64,000 nucleotides of DNA from an uncultured Eubacterium sp. (GCF_934525195.1 NZ_CAKSZA010000004.1:173291-237290); one strand, 5' to 3'; numbered from the stretch's first letter, positions 42,672 to 51,572 are shown. The notes: generated by a model not told the origin, from the letters alone. A program made the numbers and translations.

Positions 42672-42785
42672 TTAGCCCTGACGCTGTTTGTGCTTTGGAT
42701 TTTCACAGATAACCATTACTTTTCCATTGCGCTTAATAACTTTGCACTTATCGCAAATTTTCTTTACAGAAGGTCTAACTTTCAT
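42672..42785 (-). CDS. rpmJ: 50S ribosomal protein L36 (zinc-binding form)
   Basis: A 37-residue gene. It reads Met-Lys-Val-Arg-Pro-Ser-Val-Lys-Lys-Ile-Cys, with Cys-x2-Cys and a later Cys-x4-His as zinc ligands. An AAGGAGGATATT-type site precedes the ATG. It sits between infA and rpsM as in most Firmicutes. Confidence 0.95.
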   Translation of the reverse strand: MKVRPSVKKICDKCKVIKRNGKVMVICENPKHKQRQG

Positions 42786-42804
42786 TTGAATATCCTCCTT
42801 AAAT

Positions 42805-43023
42805 TTACTTTGAACGCCAAATGATACGACCCTTAGTTAAGTCGTACGGTGACATTTCCATTGTTACCTTATCACCGGGAAGAATGCGAATGTTGTTCAT
42901 TCTGAGCTTTCCGCTGATATGGGCTGTAATAATGTGGTCGTTTTGCAACGCTACCTTGAAAGTTGTGTTAGGTAACAATTCAACCACAGTACCTTCAACT
43001 TCTATCATATCTGACTTAGACAT
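42805..43023 (-). CDS. infA: translation initiation factor IF-1
   Basis: 72 residues, a single OB fold beginning Ser-Lys-Ser-Asp-Met-Ile-Glu-Val-Glu-Gly and ending Gly-Arg-Ile-Ile-Trp-Arg. Two adjacent ATG codons follow GAGG (43026 and 43023); the second matches the family start. IF-1 binds the A site of the 30S subunit during initiation. Confidence 0.96.
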   Translation of the reverse strand: MSKSDMIEVEGTVVELLPNTTFKVALQNDHIITAHISGKLRMNNIRILPGDKVTMEMSPYDLTKGRIIWRSK

Positions 43024-43113
43024 CATTTTACCTCGCTAATTATATTAGTATGATGTTGTTTCTATCTGGAATCACATTACGGCGTAATCGCCTGCAATTC
43101 AACTCGCCTACCG

Positions 43114-43863
43114 TTAAGCCCTTGTCAAGATAACCGGACCGTTTGATGTAATGGCAATGGTGTGCTCAAAGTGAGCTGCCGGTTTGCCGTCACAGGTCTT
43201 TACAGTCCATCCGTCAGAGAGCTGTTTAACCTTATAGGTTCCCAGATTTATCATCGGTTCAATTGCCAATGTCATTCCGGGTGATAGTCGGATACCACGA
43301 CCTGCGTGTCCGAAGTTCGGTACGCTTGGTTCTTCATGAAGTTTTGTGCCAACGCCGTGACCTACAAAGTCACGAACAACACCATATCCACGAGCTTCGC
43401 AATATTCTTGTACAGCGTGGCCTATATCGCCGATTCTGTTGCCCGGGACAGCAGCTTCGATTCCCTTATAAAGAGATTCTCTTGTTGTGTCCACCAGCCG
43501 CTTTACCTCGGGAGAGCAAGTCCCGCAGATAAAAGTAGCAGCATTGTCGCCGTTATATCCGTGCTTTGCAGCACCCAAGTCAATAGAAACGATGTCGCCA
43601 TCTTTTATAACTCTATCTTTACTTGGAATACCGTGGATTACTTCATCATTTATAGATATACATGCGGTAGCAGGATATCCGCCATAGTTCAGGAAATTAG
43701 GGGTAGCCCCACATTTCTTGATAAAATCATAAGCGATTTTATCAATCTCCCATGTTGTGACACCGGGTTTAACGGCTTCACCTGCCACCTGTAATGCCTG
43801 AGCCGAAATTATACAAGCTTCTTTCATAAGCTCGAGTTCACGACTGCTTTTTAGCACTATCAT
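43114..43863 (-). CDS. map: methionine aminopeptidase type I
   Basis: 249 residues. The five metal ligands of the pita-bread fold can be traced: Asp in Ser-Ile-Asp-Leu-Gly near 94, Asp in Tyr-Asn-Gly-Asp-Asn-Ala-Ala near 105, His in Gly-His-Gly-Val-Gly near 168, and Glu in Ala-Ile-Glu-Pro and a late His-Phe-Glu-His. Removes the N-terminal Met from new proteins. The ATG at 43863 has GGAGG and follows the adk stop by one base. Confidence 0.96.
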   Translation of the reverse strand: MIVLKSSRELELMKEACIISAQALQVAGEAVKPGVTTWEIDKIAYDFIKKCGATPNFLNYGGYPATACISINDEVIHGIPSKDRVIKDGDIVSIDLGAAKHGYNGDNAATFICGTCSPEVKRLVDTTRESLYKGIEAAVPGNRIGDIGHAVQEYCEARGYGVVRDFVGHGVGTKLHEEPSVPNFGHAGRGIRLSPGMTLAIEPMINLGTYKVKQLSDGWTVKTCDGKPAAHFEHTIAITSNGPVILTRA

Positions 43864-43864
43864 G

Positions 43865-44497
43865 TTAATCCTCCAATGCGGCAAAAACGAGCTTTGTTGT
43901 ATCAGCTACATCTTCTTGACCTTCAACAACCTTAAGCTTACCGAGATTCTCATAAAATCCTTTAAGCGGTTCTGTCATCTTGTGATATTCAACAAGACGG
44001 TCAAGAACAGTCTGAGGAGCGTCGTCTTTACGCTGAATCAATTCTCCGCCGCAAGCATCGCAAATTCCGTCTACCTTTGGTTTTTTGTACTCAATATGGT
44101 AGGAGTTTGCACACTTTGAGCAAACGCGGCGTCCGGACATTCTCTTTGTAATAGCTTCATCCGGTACTTCAATATCAATAACTTTATCAATATCTACACC
44201 GCTGTCAAGCAAAGCCTGAGCCTGCGGAATTGTACGAGGGAATCCGTCGAGAATAAATCCGTTTTTACAATCATCGTCATTAAGACGATCCTTGATAATT
44301 CCGATAACAACTTCATCAGGAACGAGCTGACCGGCATCCATATAACTTTTAGCCTTAAGACCCATCTCTGTGCCGTCCTTAACAGCGGCACGGAGAATGT
44401 TACCCGTTGAAATTGCAGGAATATTTAATTTTTCACAAATCTTTTCTGCTTGAGTACCTTTGCCGGCACCCGGAGCTCCTAAAAGAATAAGTTTCAT
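43865..44497 (-). CDS. adk: adenylate kinase
   Basis: 210 residues. P-loop Gly-Ala-Pro-Gly-Ala-Gly-Lys-Gly-Thr near 8-16, the Asp-Gly-Phe-Pro-Arg-Thr NMP-site motif near 83, and a LID domain with two Cys-x2-Cys pairs (about 127-153), so a zinc-binding LID as usual in Gram-positives. Balances AMP, ADP and ATP. Placed between secY and map as in Bacillus. Confidence 0.97.
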   Translation of the reverse strand: MKLILLGAPGAGKGTQAEKICEKLNIPAISTGNILRAAVKDGTEMGLKAKSYMDAGQLVPDEVVIGIIKDRLNDDDCKNGFILDGFPRTIPQAQALLDSGVDIDKVIDIEVPDEAITKRMSGRRVCSKCANSYHIEYKKPKVDGICDACGGELIQRKDDAPQTVLDRLVEYHKMTEPLKGFYENLGKLKVVEGQEDVADTTKLVFAALED

Positions 44498-44514
44498 ATC
44501 ATAAATCCTTTCGA

Positions 44515-45867
44515 TTAATCAAGGAAGCCTTTATAATGACGCATAACCATTTGTGACTCTAATTGACGAACTGTCTCAAGAGCAACACCAACCAAGATGA
44601 TGAGTGATGTACCACCCATTGTAATGGACATACCGCCTGTGGTGTCCGGAGCGTCGGTGAGAGGCTTGATAGCAGCATCGCAAATAAGTGAGTAAATGAT
44701 TGGGAACAACGCAACTACAGAAATCATCAACGCACCGATGAGGGTGAGTCTTGAGATGATTCTCAAAATGTAGTCTGATGTTGGTCTACCCGGACGAATG
44801 CCAGGGATAACACCGTTGTTCTTACGAAGATTATTTGCCATTTCGATTGGGTTGTACTGAATTGTACTGTAGAAATAAGCAAAGAAAATAATCAAAATGA
44901 AGTACATTCCTGCATACCACCATGAGTCACTCTGGAAAGCCTTAAAGAACTTCTCCCAGAAAGTGCCTTCATACTTACTGCTTGCAAGGAACATCTGAAC
45001 TGTACCAGGAAGAGAAAGTATTGATGAAGCGAAGATGATTGGAAGTACGCCTGACATATTAACCTTGATAGGCATATGTGTATTTTGACCGCCATACATC
45101 TTTCTGCCGACAACACGCTTTGCGTATTGAATAGGAACTCTTCTTTCAGCATTGTCGAGCAATACGATATACGCAATCATAAGAATGAAGATTACGCATA
45201 CAACAGGAACGAGAACTTTATAAACAGTTCTGCCTGTTGAGATATATTGGAACAACTGCTTAATAATTGTTGGGAAACGAGATGCAATTCCGGCAAAGAG
45301 GATGATAGAAATACCATTACCGATGCCCTGAATTGAAACCTGCTCACCGAGCCACATAATAACAGCTGTGCCGGCTGTAAGAACAGCAATAATTACTACT
45401 GCTTGGAATACAGCGTCAAAGCCTGTGTATGCAGCACCGCTTGCATCAGTTGCAAGCAAGTTGTTGGCACGAAGATAGAAGAAATATGCAAGTGACTGAA
45501 GCAAACCAAGTGCGACAGTCAAGAATCTTGTGATTGCAGTAATCTTCTTTCTGCCTTCTTCGCCTTCCTTTTGGAGATTTTCCAAAGCAGGAATGGCAAC
45601 TGCCAAGAGCTGAATGATGATTGATGAGTTGATGTACGGAGTGATTGACATAGCGAAGATAGTTCCGTATGTGAAAGCACTACCTGTCATCAAGCTCAAA
45701 TAAGTCATAATTGTGTTGCCCTTACCAACGTCGATTTCGTCAACGATATTTACGAACGGAACAGGGATAACCGAACCGATTCTGAAAATAAGAATGATAA
45801 AAGCAGTAAACAAAAGCTTTTTTCTGATTTCCGGGATTTTGAATGCATTAATGATGGTTTTAATCAT
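44515..45867 (-). CDS. secY: preprotein translocase subunit SecY
   Basis: 450 residues with ten membrane helices. Helix 2 region has Phe-Thr-Tyr-Gly-Thr-Ile-Phe-Ala-Met-Ser-Ile-Thr-Pro-Tyr-Ile-Asn near 68-83; the cytoplasmic loop before helix 9 has Gly-Ile-Arg-Pro-Gly-Arg-Pro-Thr near 351. Forms the protein-conducting channel with SecE and SecG. Its start is adjacent to the L15 stop. Confidence 0.97.
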   Translation of the reverse strand: MIKTIINAFKIPEIRKKLLFTAFIILIFRIGSVIPVPFVNIVDEIDVGKGNTIMTYLSLMTGSAFTYGTIFAMSITPYINSSIIIQLLAVAIPALENLQKEGEEGRKKITAITRFLTVALGLLQSLAYFFYLRANNLLATDASGAAYTGFDAVFQAVVIIAVLTAGTAVIMWLGEQVSIQGIGNGISIILFAGIASRFPTIIKQLFQYISTGRTVYKVLVPVVCVIFILMIAYIVLLDNAERRVPIQYAKRVVGRKMYGGQNTHMPIKVNMSGVLPIIFASSILSLPGTVQMFLASSKYEGTFWEKFFKAFQSDSWWYAGMYFILIIFFAYFYSTIQYNPIEMANNLRKNNGVIPGIRPGRPTSDYILRIISRLTLIGALMISVVALFPIIYSLICDAAIKPLTDAPDTTGGMSITMGGTSLIILVGVALETVRQLESQMVMRHYKGFLD

Positions 45868-46311
45868 TTACTGCACCTCCACCGTTCCACCAGCTGCTTC
45901 GATTTTTGCCTTTGCGGACTCAGAAATTGCGTCAACCTTTACAGTCAAAGACTTTGTGATTTCGCCCTTACCGAGAACCTTTACGCCATCAAGTGTCTTC
46001 TTGAGAAGACCACAAGCTACAAGGCTTTCTGCGTCAACAGTTGCGCCTGCTTCAAATCTCTTTTCAAGGTCTGAAACATTTACAGTAGCGTATTCTGTTG
46101 CAAAGATGTTGTTAAAACCTCTTTTTGGAACACGTCTTTGAAGTGGCATCTGACCACCCTCAAAGCCAGGTCTTCTGCTGTAACCTGAGCGTGCCTTTTG
46201 ACCTTTGTGACCCTTACCGGCTGTCTTACCCTGGCCTGAACCTGCGCCACGACCAATTCTCTTGACTGCCTTCTTTGAGCCATCTGCAGGAGAAAGTTCA
46301 TGTAATTTCAT
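45868..46311 (-). CDS. rplO: 50S ribosomal protein L15
   Basis: 147 residues. Basic Gly-rich N terminus with Gly-Arg-Gly-x-Gly-Ser-Gly-Gln-Gly-Lys-Thr-Ala-Gly-Lys-Gly near 20-34 and Gly-Phe-Glu-Gly-Gly-Gln-Met-Pro near 50. Next to rpmD and secY, the standard order. Confidence 0.97.
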   Translation of the reverse strand: MKLHELSPADGSKKAVKRIGRGAGSGQGKTAGKGHKGQKARSGYSRRPGFEGGQMPLQRRVPKRGFNNIFATEYATVNVSDLEKRFEAGATVDAESLVACGLLKKTLDGVKVLGKGEITKSLTVKVDAISESAKAKIEAAGGTVEVQ

Positions 46312-46325
46312 TTGAGCACCTCCCC

Positions 46326-46496
46326 TTATTCTTCTACGATTGTAACAAGGTGAGAAATCTTCTTGATTTTACCTTGTGTTTGTGCGTTATCAGGTTGTTC
46401 TGTAACGTTACCGATCTTGCGTAGACCAAGTGAGTGAGCGGTAGCAATTTGATCCTTCTTGCAACCAATTAAGCTCTTTGTAAGCTTGATTTTCAT
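46326..46496 (-). CDS. rpmD: 50S ribosomal protein L30
   Basis: A 56-residue gene. It reads Met-Lys-Ile-Lys-Leu-Thr-Lys-Ser-Leu-Ile-Gly and contains His-Ser-Leu-Gly-Leu-Arg-Lys-Ile-Gly near 21-29, the L30/L7e signature. AAGGAGG precedes the ATG, and it fits the rpsE-rpmD-rplO order. Confidence 0.95.
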   Translation of the reverse strand: MKIKLTKSLIGCKKDQIATAHSLGLRKIGNVTEQPDNAQTQGKIKKISHLVTIVEE

Positions 46497-46511
46497 AAAT
46501 CAAATTCCTCC

Positions 46512-47015
46512 TTAACCTACTATTTCCTTAACGCTCTTGCCACGTACAGCTGCAACTTCTTCAGCAGTTCTGAGCTGGCTGAGGCCGTTGATTGTAGCTC
46601 TTACTACGTTGCAAGGATTGTTTGAACGGATAGCCTTTGTACGAATATCCTTGATACCTACTGTTTCAACAACAGCACGAACAGGTCCACCTGCGATAAC
46701 TCCGGTACCCTTTGGAGCCGGCATAAGGAGAACCTCGCCTGCGCCAAACTTACCTTTGATTTCGTGAGGAATTGTTGTTCCTCTGAGTGAAACCTTAATT
46801 ACATTCTTCTTTGCATCTTCGATACCCTTACGGATTGCATCAGGAACTTCGCCTGACTTACCGATACCGAAGCCTACAAGTCCGTTACCGTCACCAACAA
46901 CTACGAGAGCTGCGAACTTAAAAATTCTACCGCCCTTTACAGTCTTTGATACACGATTGATAGTAACTACTCTTTCTTCAAGTTCCATTGAAGATACATC
47001 AATTTTATTGTTCAT
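46512..47015 (-). CDS. rpsE: 30S ribosomal protein S5
   Basis: 167 residues from the ATG after GGAAGGGAG; the 19 upstream codons run into the rplR stop region and were excluded. Shows Arg-Val-Ser-Lys-Thr-Val-Lys-Gly-Gly-Arg near 24-33 and Gly-Phe-Gly-Ile-Gly-Lys near 53. S5 shapes the mRNA entry channel and affects decoding fidelity. Confidence 0.97.
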   Translation of the reverse strand: MNNKIDVSSMELEERVVTINRVSKTVKGGRIFKFAALVVVGDGNGLVGFGIGKSGEVPDAIRKGIEDAKKNVIKVSLRGTTIPHEIKGKFGAGEVLLMPAPKGTGVIAGGPVRAVVETVGIKDIRTKAIRSNNPCNVVRATINGLSQLRTAEEVAAVRGKSVKEIVG

Positions 47016-47034
47016 AATAATTAATCTCCCTTCC

Positions 47035-47394
47035 TTAGAACTCAAGTCCGCCTTCACGAGCGCCTTCTGCAACAGCAGCTACACGACCGTGATATACGTA
47101 ACCGCCACGATCGAATACGCATTCCTTGATGCCCTTCTCTGTGGCTCTTTCTGCTAATTTCTTACCAACAGCCTTAGCTGCCTCAACGTTACCGCCGTAC
47201 TGTGCAAAGTCCTTTTCAACTGTTGAAGCCTGAGCAAGTGTTACACCTGCAACGTCGTCAATAAGCTGAACATAGATATTTGCAAGGGAGCGATATACGT
47301 TAAGTCTTGGACACTCAGCAGTACCGCTGATCTTACCGCGTACACGAACGTGACGCTTCTTTCTTGCGATGTTAGAATCTTGTCTTGAAACCAT
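47035..47394 (-). CDS. rplR: 50S ribosomal protein L18
   Basis: 119 residues. Basic N terminus, then Pro-Arg-Leu-Asn-Val-Tyr-Arg-Ser-Leu-Ala-Asn-Ile-Tyr-Val-Gln near 29-43 and an Asp-Arg-Gly-Gly-Tyr-x-Tyr-His-Gly-Arg-Val motif near 95-105. Binds 5S rRNA with L5. Confidence 0.97.
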   Translation of the reverse strand: MVSRQDSNIARKKRHVRVRGKISGTAECPRLNVYRSLANIYVQLIDDVAGVTLAQASTVEKDFAQYGGNVEAAKAVGKKLAERATEKGIKECVFDRGGYVYHGRVAAVAEGAREGGLEF

Positions 47395-47412
47395 TGTAAT
47401 TCACTCCTTTCT

Positions 47413-47955
47413 TTATTTCTTACCTGCTTTGCCTTCTTTACGGCGAATATGCTCTTCAGCATACTTAATGCCCTTGCCCTTATATGGCTCCGGTGGTCTC
47501 TTTTCACGAATTTGTGCTGCGAACTGACCAACAGCCTGCTTGTCTGCACCGCTAATGATGATAGCGTTTGCGCTTGGGCATTCTACCTTAACTCCTTCCG
47601 GAGCTTCCATAATAACCTGGTGTGAGAAACCGAGGTTCATTGTAAGAGTATTGCCTGAAGCTGATACTCTGTAACCAACGCCGTTAACTTCAAGGTTCTT
47701 CTTGAAGCCCTCTGTTACACCTGCAACCATATTTGCAACAAGTGCTCTGTACAAGCCATGCATAGCTCTGTGATCCTTGTCGTCTGATGGTCTTGAAAAT
47801 GTAATCTCGCTGCCTTTGATTGTAACTGTGATGTCCTTGTTAACATCCTGAGTAAGAGTACCGTTTGGTCCCTTAACGGTTACAGTGTTTTCTGCGTCTA
47901 CTGATACTTCAACGCCGGCAGGAATTACGATAGGCTTTAAACCGATACGTGACAT
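47413..47955 (-). CDS. rplF: 50S ribosomal protein L6
   Basis: 180 residues made of two similar beta domains, starting Ser-Arg-Ile-Gly-Leu-Lys-Pro-Ile, with Val-Lys-Gly-Pro-Asn-Gly near 28 and the C-terminal Pro-Glu-Pro-Tyr-Lys-Gly-Lys-Gly-Ile motif near 154-162. Lies at the GTPase-associated centre. Confidence 0.97.
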   Translation of the reverse strand: MSRIGLKPIVIPAGVEVSVDAENTVTVKGPNGTLTQDVNKDITVTIKGSEITFSRPSDDKDHRAMHGLYRALVANMVAGVTEGFKKNLEVNGVGYRVSASGNTLTMNLGFSHQVIMEAPEGVKVECPSANAIIISGADKQAVGQFAAQIREKRPPEPYKGKGIKYAEEHIRRKEGKAGKK

Positions 47956-47970
47956 CCTAACTGCACCTCC

Positions 47971-48369
47971 TTACCAAACAAATGCTAATACTTCGCCGCC
48001 AACGTTTTGCTTGCGAGCTTCTCTGTCTGTCATTATACCTTTTGATGTTGAAACGATTGCAATGCCGAGTCCCTTCATAACCTTTGGCATATCCTCTACA
48101 TTTGAGTAGATTCTAAGGCCCGGCTTAGAAACTCTGCGCAAGCCGGTGATAACCTGTGATTTGTTCTCACCGTACTTGAGTGTTACACGAATAACACCCT
48201 GCTTTTCGTCTTCGATTACTTTATATGATGCGATATAGCCTTCATCAAGAAGAATCTGAGCGATTGCCTTCTTCATATTTGATGCAGGAATATCTACTGT
48301 TTCGTGTTTTGCTGAGTTCGCGTTACGAATTCTTGTAAGCATATCAGCGATTGGGTCTGTAATATGCAT
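47971..48369 (-). CDS. rpsH: 30S ribosomal protein S8
   Basis: 132 residues. Begins Met-His-Ile-Thr-Asp-Pro-Ile-Ala-Asp-Met-Leu-Thr-Arg-Ile-Arg-Asn and has the C-terminal Ser-Thr-Ser-Lys-Gly-Ile-Met-Thr-Asp motif near 107-115. In other bacteria S8 is the translational repressor of the spc operon. Confidence 0.97.
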   Translation of the reverse strand: MHITDPIADMLTRIRNANSAKHETVDIPASNMKKAIAQILLDEGYIASYKVIEDEKQGVIRVTLKYGENKSQVITGLRRVSKPGLRIYSNVEDMPKVMKGLGIAIVSTSKGIMTDREARKQNVGGEVLAFVW

Positions 48370-48405
48370 TGATATTTCCTCCTTATAAATTTAGCAATTC
48401 TCGAT

Positions 48406-48591
48406 TTACCAAGATGATTTTTTAACTCCAGGAATCTCACCCTTGTGAGCAAGTTCTCTGAAGCAGATACGGCATATACCGTACTTACGAAGATAAGCAT
48501 GAGGTCTACCGCAGATCTTGCATCTGTTGTATTCTCTTGTTGAATACTTTGCAGGCTTTTGCTGCTTAACTTTCATTGATGTCTTTGCCAC
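48406..48591 (-). CDS. rpsN: 30S ribosomal protein S14 type Z
   Basis: 61 residues, the short zinc-binding form with two Cys-x2-Cys pairs (about 24-27 and 40-43). This is the zinc-dependent paralogue typical of Gram-positives. Confidence 0.97.
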   Translation of the reverse strand: MAKTSMKVKQQKPAKYSTREYNRCKICGRPHAYLRKYGICRICFRELAHKGEIPGVKKSSW

Positions 48592-48603
48592 GATAATCCC
48601 TCC

Positions 48604-49146
48604 TTACTCTGCAAAAGGAGCGCCCATAAGTTTAAGGAGCTCTCTTGCTTCTTCGTCTGTGTTTGCTGTGGTAACCATAATGATGTCCATACCACGAACC
48701 TTGTCAATCTTGTCGTAATCGATTTCAGGGAAAATCAACTGCTCTTTGATACCCATAGCATAGTTGCCACGACCGTCAAATGAGTTTGGATTGATACCTC
48801 TGAAGTCACGAACTCTTGGAAGTGAGAGATTGAAAAATCTGTCGAGGAATTCATACATTCTTTCGCCTCTGAGAGTTACCTTTACGCCGATTGGCATACC
48901 TTCACGGAGCTTAAAGTTAGCTACCGACTTTTTAGCCTTACATACGATAGGCTTTTGACCTGCGATTTGTGTGAGGTCATTAATGATAGAATCAACTACC
49001 TTTGAATTTTCACGAGCTTCGCCGCATCCAACATTGATTACAATCTTGTCAAGCTTTGGGATTTGCATAACAGAATCGTATTCGAACTTCTTCATCAATG
49101 CAGGAGCAACTTCAGAACTATATACTTCTTTAAGTCTTGCTGCCAT
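48604..49146 (-). CDS. rplE: 50S ribosomal protein L5
   Basis: 180 residues with Met-Gln-Ile-Pro-Lys-Leu-Asp-Lys-Ile-Val-Ile-Asn near 27-38, the Lys-Lys-Ser-Val-Ala-Asn-Phe-Lys-Leu-Arg-Glu-Gly segment near 73 and a Phe-Pro-Glu-Ile-Asp-Tyr-Asp-Lys-Ile near 144. Binds 5S rRNA in the central protuberance. Confidence 0.97.
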   Translation of the reverse strand: MAARLKEVYSSEVAPALMKKFEYDSVMQIPKLDKIVINVGCGEARENSKVVDSIINDLTQIAGQKPIVCKAKKSVANFKLREGMPIGVKVTLRGERMYEFLDRFFNLSLPRVRDFRGINPNSFDGRGNYAMGIKEQLIFPEIDYDKIDKVRGMDIIMVTTANTDEEARELLKLMGAPFAE

Positions 49147-49165
49147 TTGTTATGTCCTCCCTTTC

Positions 49166-49471
49166 TTAAAACTCGTTTCCGCATTTCTTGCAAACACGGA
49201 TGCCGCCCTTTTTGTGGCCTACTCTTGTAGACTCATTGCACTTAGGGCAAACTAATTGAACTTTTGATGCATAGAGAGCAGATTCAACCTCTACAAGTCC
49301 GCCTGTCTCGCCAACCTTTGATGGCTTGATGTGCTTTGTAACAATGTTTACCTTCTTAACGATAACCTTGTTCTCAGCAGGACTTACAGCGATAACCTCG
49401 CCCTGAACGCCCTTTGACTTACCGGAAAGTACCTGAACGGTATCTCCTGTCTTAACAAACATTTTCTTCAT
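49166..49471 (-). CDS. rplX: 50S ribosomal protein L24
   Basis: 101 residues from the ATG 8 bases behind GGAGG. KOW motif at the N terminus (Thr-Val-Gln-Val-Leu-Ser-Gly-Lys-Ser-Lys-Gly) and a C-terminal zinc ribbon with Cys-Pro-Lys-Cys and Cys-Lys-Lys-Cys. Assembly initiator of the 50S subunit. Confidence 0.97.
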   Translation of the reverse strand: MKKMFVKTGDTVQVLSGKSKGVQGEVIAVSPAENKVIVKKVNIVTKHIKPSKVGETGGLVEVESALYASKVQLVCPKCNESTRVGHKKGGIRVCKKCGNEF

Positions 49472-49485
49472 CTTGTGCACCTCCA

Positions 49486-49854
49486 TTAAAGTACTTCCGG
49501 AGCGAGAGAAAGAATCTTCATGTAATCTTTTTCACGAAGCTCTCTTGCTACGGGGCCAAAAATACGGGTGCCTTTAGGAGTTTTATCCTCCTTAATAATT
49601 ACGGCAGCATTTTCGTCAAAACGAATATACTGACCATCATCACGACGTACACCTTTAGTTGTACGAACGATGACTGCTTTAACAACTTCGCCCTTCTTAA
49701 CGATACCACCCGGAGCAGCCTTTTTAACAGATGCTACGATGACATCACCAATGTTGGCGTATCTTCTGCCTGAACCGCCAAGTACACGGATGCAAAGGAT
49801 TTCCTTAGCGCCTGTGTTGTCGGCAACCTTCAAACGACTTTCTTGTTGTATCAC
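49486..49854 (-). CDS. rplN: 50S ribosomal protein L14
   Basis: 122 residues when started at the GTG at 49854, which has an AAGGAGG site and gives the canonical Ile-Gln-Gln-Glu-Ser-Arg-Leu N terminus and exact family length; 11 upstream codons were excluded. Contains Arg-Ala-type Gly-Ser-Gly-Arg-Arg-Tyr-Ala-Asn and ends Glu-Val-Leu. The 112-base space to rpsQ upstream (49855-49966) is A/T-rich and holds no gene. Confidence 0.96.
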   Translation of the reverse strand: MIQQESRLKVADNTGAKEILCIRVLGGSGRRYANIGDVIVASVKKAAPGGIVKKGEVVKAVIVRTTKGVRRDDGQYIRFDENAAVIIKEDKTPKGTRIFGPVARELREKDYMKILSLAPEVL

Positions 49855-49966
49855 AGTGTTTACCTCCTTCGTACTGCAAAATAACACTTTGCTAAGTTGC
49901 AGTTATTATTTTTTTGACTAAATTAATAGACTTTCTAATATTCTTAAAAGCTGTAAATCGTAACGA

Positions 49967-50221
49967 TTATTTAGCCTTCTCGATAATTTCAACTACACGC
50001 CAATTCTTATCCTTGCTCATTGGACGACATTCCATAATCTGAACCTTATCGCCAACGCCGCATTCGTTTTTCTCGTCGTGTGCCTTATACTTAACAGACT
50101 TATCAACAATCTTATTGTAAAGAGGGTGCTTAACTCTGTCTTTGATAGTAACAACTACTGTCTTGTCCATCTTGTCAGATGTAACAACACCAATCATAGT
50201 TTTTCTGAGGTTTCTTTCCAT
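49967..50221 (-). CDS. rpsQ: 30S ribosomal protein S17
   Basis: 84 residues, OB fold, with Met-Ile-Gly-Val-Val-Thr-Ser-Asp-Lys-Met-Asp-Lys-Thr near 8-20 and Lys-His-Pro-Leu-Tyr near 32. Primary binder of 16S rRNA 5' domain. Confidence 0.96.
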   Translation of the reverse strand: MERNLRKTMIGVVTSDKMDKTVVVTIKDRVKHPLYNKIVDKSVKYKAHDEKNECGVGDKVQIMECRPMSKDKNWRVVEIIEKAK

Positions 50222-50239
50222 TAATCAGTTACCTCCTTA

Positions 50240-50443
50240 TTAGGAATTAGCATTTTCAAGTTCGATAGCTCTCTCAACTGTCTTGATACGAGCGATATCT
50301 TTCTTGACTGCTTTAATTCTCATAGGGTTTTCGAGCTGATTGATAGCCTGCTGGAAATGAAGATTGAAAAGTTCTTCTTTAAGCTCAACGAGCTTCTTAG
50401 CTCTCTGCTCTGCAGAAAGTTCTCTGATTTCTGATGCTTTCAT
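50240..50443 (-). CDS. rpmC: 50S ribosomal protein L29
   Basis: 67 residues, two helices, beginning Met-Lys-Ala-Ser-Glu-Ile-Arg-Glu-Leu and containing Leu-Phe-Asn-Leu-His-Phe-Gln near 26-32. The start overlaps the rplP stop by one base. L29 lies by the exit tunnel. Confidence 0.96.
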   Translation of the reverse strand: MKASEIRELSAEQRAKKLVELKEELFNLHFQQAINQLENPMRIKAVKKDIARIKTVERAIELENANS

Positions 50444-50865
50444 TACTGCTCTCCTCCCTCTTCTTTTTTAACAAACTTACATTTTACAGGAAGCTTGTTT
50501 GCTGCAAGTCTCATAGCTTCACGAGCAACATCCTCGCTAACGCCTGCAAGTTCAAACATAACCTTTCCCGGTTTAACTACTGCTACCCAGTAGTCAACAT
50601 TACCTTTACCTTTACCCATACGAGTATCGGCAGGTCTTGCTGTGATTGGCTTGTCTGGGAAAATCTTAATCCAAACTTTACCACCACGCTTTGTGTAACG
50701 GGTCATAGCGATACGGGCTGCTTCGATTTGAGCTGCTGTAATCCATGCTGGCTCTGTTGTTGCAAGACCATACTCACCGTATGATACCTTATTTCCTCTT
50801 GTAGCCACACCTGTCATACGACCTCTGTGTTGCTTTCTGTGTTTTACACGCTTAGGTAAGAGCAT
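50443..50865 (-). CDS. rplP: 50S ribosomal protein L16
   Basis: 140 residues. Starts Met-Leu-Leu-Pro-Lys-Arg-Val-Lys-His-Arg, with Arg-Met-Gly-Lys-Gly-Lys-Gly-Asn-Val near 81-89. Its start overlaps the rpsC stop by one base. L16 helps position the A-site tRNA. Confidence 0.97.
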   Translation of the reverse strand: MLLPKRVKHRKQHRGRMTGVATRGNKVSYGEYGLATTEPAWITAAQIEAARIAMTRYTKRGGKVWIKIFPDKPITARPADTRMGKGKGNVDYWVAVVKPGKVMFELAGVSEDVAREAMRLAANKLPVKCKFVKKEEGGEQ

Positions 50866-51554
50866 TATTTATTTCCCCCTTCCTTGCGATTTGTTCTTCT
50901 TCTCTTATTGCGAGATTCTCTGAGAACTTCGCCCTGATAGATCCATACTTTAACACCGAGTCTGCCGTATGTTGTAGCAGCTTCTGCTGTGCCGTAGTCG
51001 ATGTCAGCACGGATTGTTTGTAGAGGAATTGTACCCTCCTTATAAGTTTCAGATCTTGCGATTTCAGCACCGCCGATTCTGCCTGAAACCATAACCTTGA
51101 TACCACGAGCACCAAGTCTCATTGTGTTTCTGATTGCACCCTTAACTGCTCTTCTGAATGCAACTCTGCGTTCGAGCTGCTGAGCAATTGACTGTGCTAC
51201 CAAAGTAGCATTAACGTCAGGCTGCTTAATCTCAACAATGTTGATGAATACTTCGGAAGGATCCTTGCCGAGCTTCTTTGCACAAGTTGCCTTGAGCTTT
51301 TCAATCTCTGCGCCCTGCTTACCGATAACCATACCAGGCTTTGCACAGTGAATGTTGATTCTAACTCTCTTAGTATCTCTTTCGATTTCTACCTTTGGAA
51401 CACCTGCGCTGTAAAGTGACTTCAACAAATACTGACGAAGATTATAATCTTCAACAAGAATGTCGCCGAATTCGCCTTTCTTTGCATACCAGCGAGAGTC
51501 CCAGTCTTTAATAACGCCGATTCTTAAACCGGTTGGATTACATTTCTGTCCCAT
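50865..51554 (-). CDS. rpsC: 30S ribosomal protein S3
   Basis: 229 residues. KH domain with Val-Ile-Gly-Lys-Gln-Gly near 75-80 and a C-terminal domain with Arg-Leu-Gly-Ala-Arg-Gly-Ile-Lys-Val near 146. Forms the mRNA entry site. Confidence 0.97.
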   Translation of the reverse strand: MGQKCNPTGLRIGVIKDWDSRWYAKKGEFGDILVEDYNLRQYLLKSLYSAGVPKVEIERDTKRVRINIHCAKPGMVIGKQGAEIEKLKATCAKKLGKDPSEVFINIVEIKQPDVNATLVAQSIAQQLERRVAFRRAVKGAIRNTMRLGARGIKVMVSGRIGGAEIARSETYKEGTIPLQTIRADIDYGTAEAATTYGRLGVKVWIYQGEVLRESRNKRRRTNRKEGGNK

Positions 51555-51572
51555 TTAACTTTTCCTCCTCGC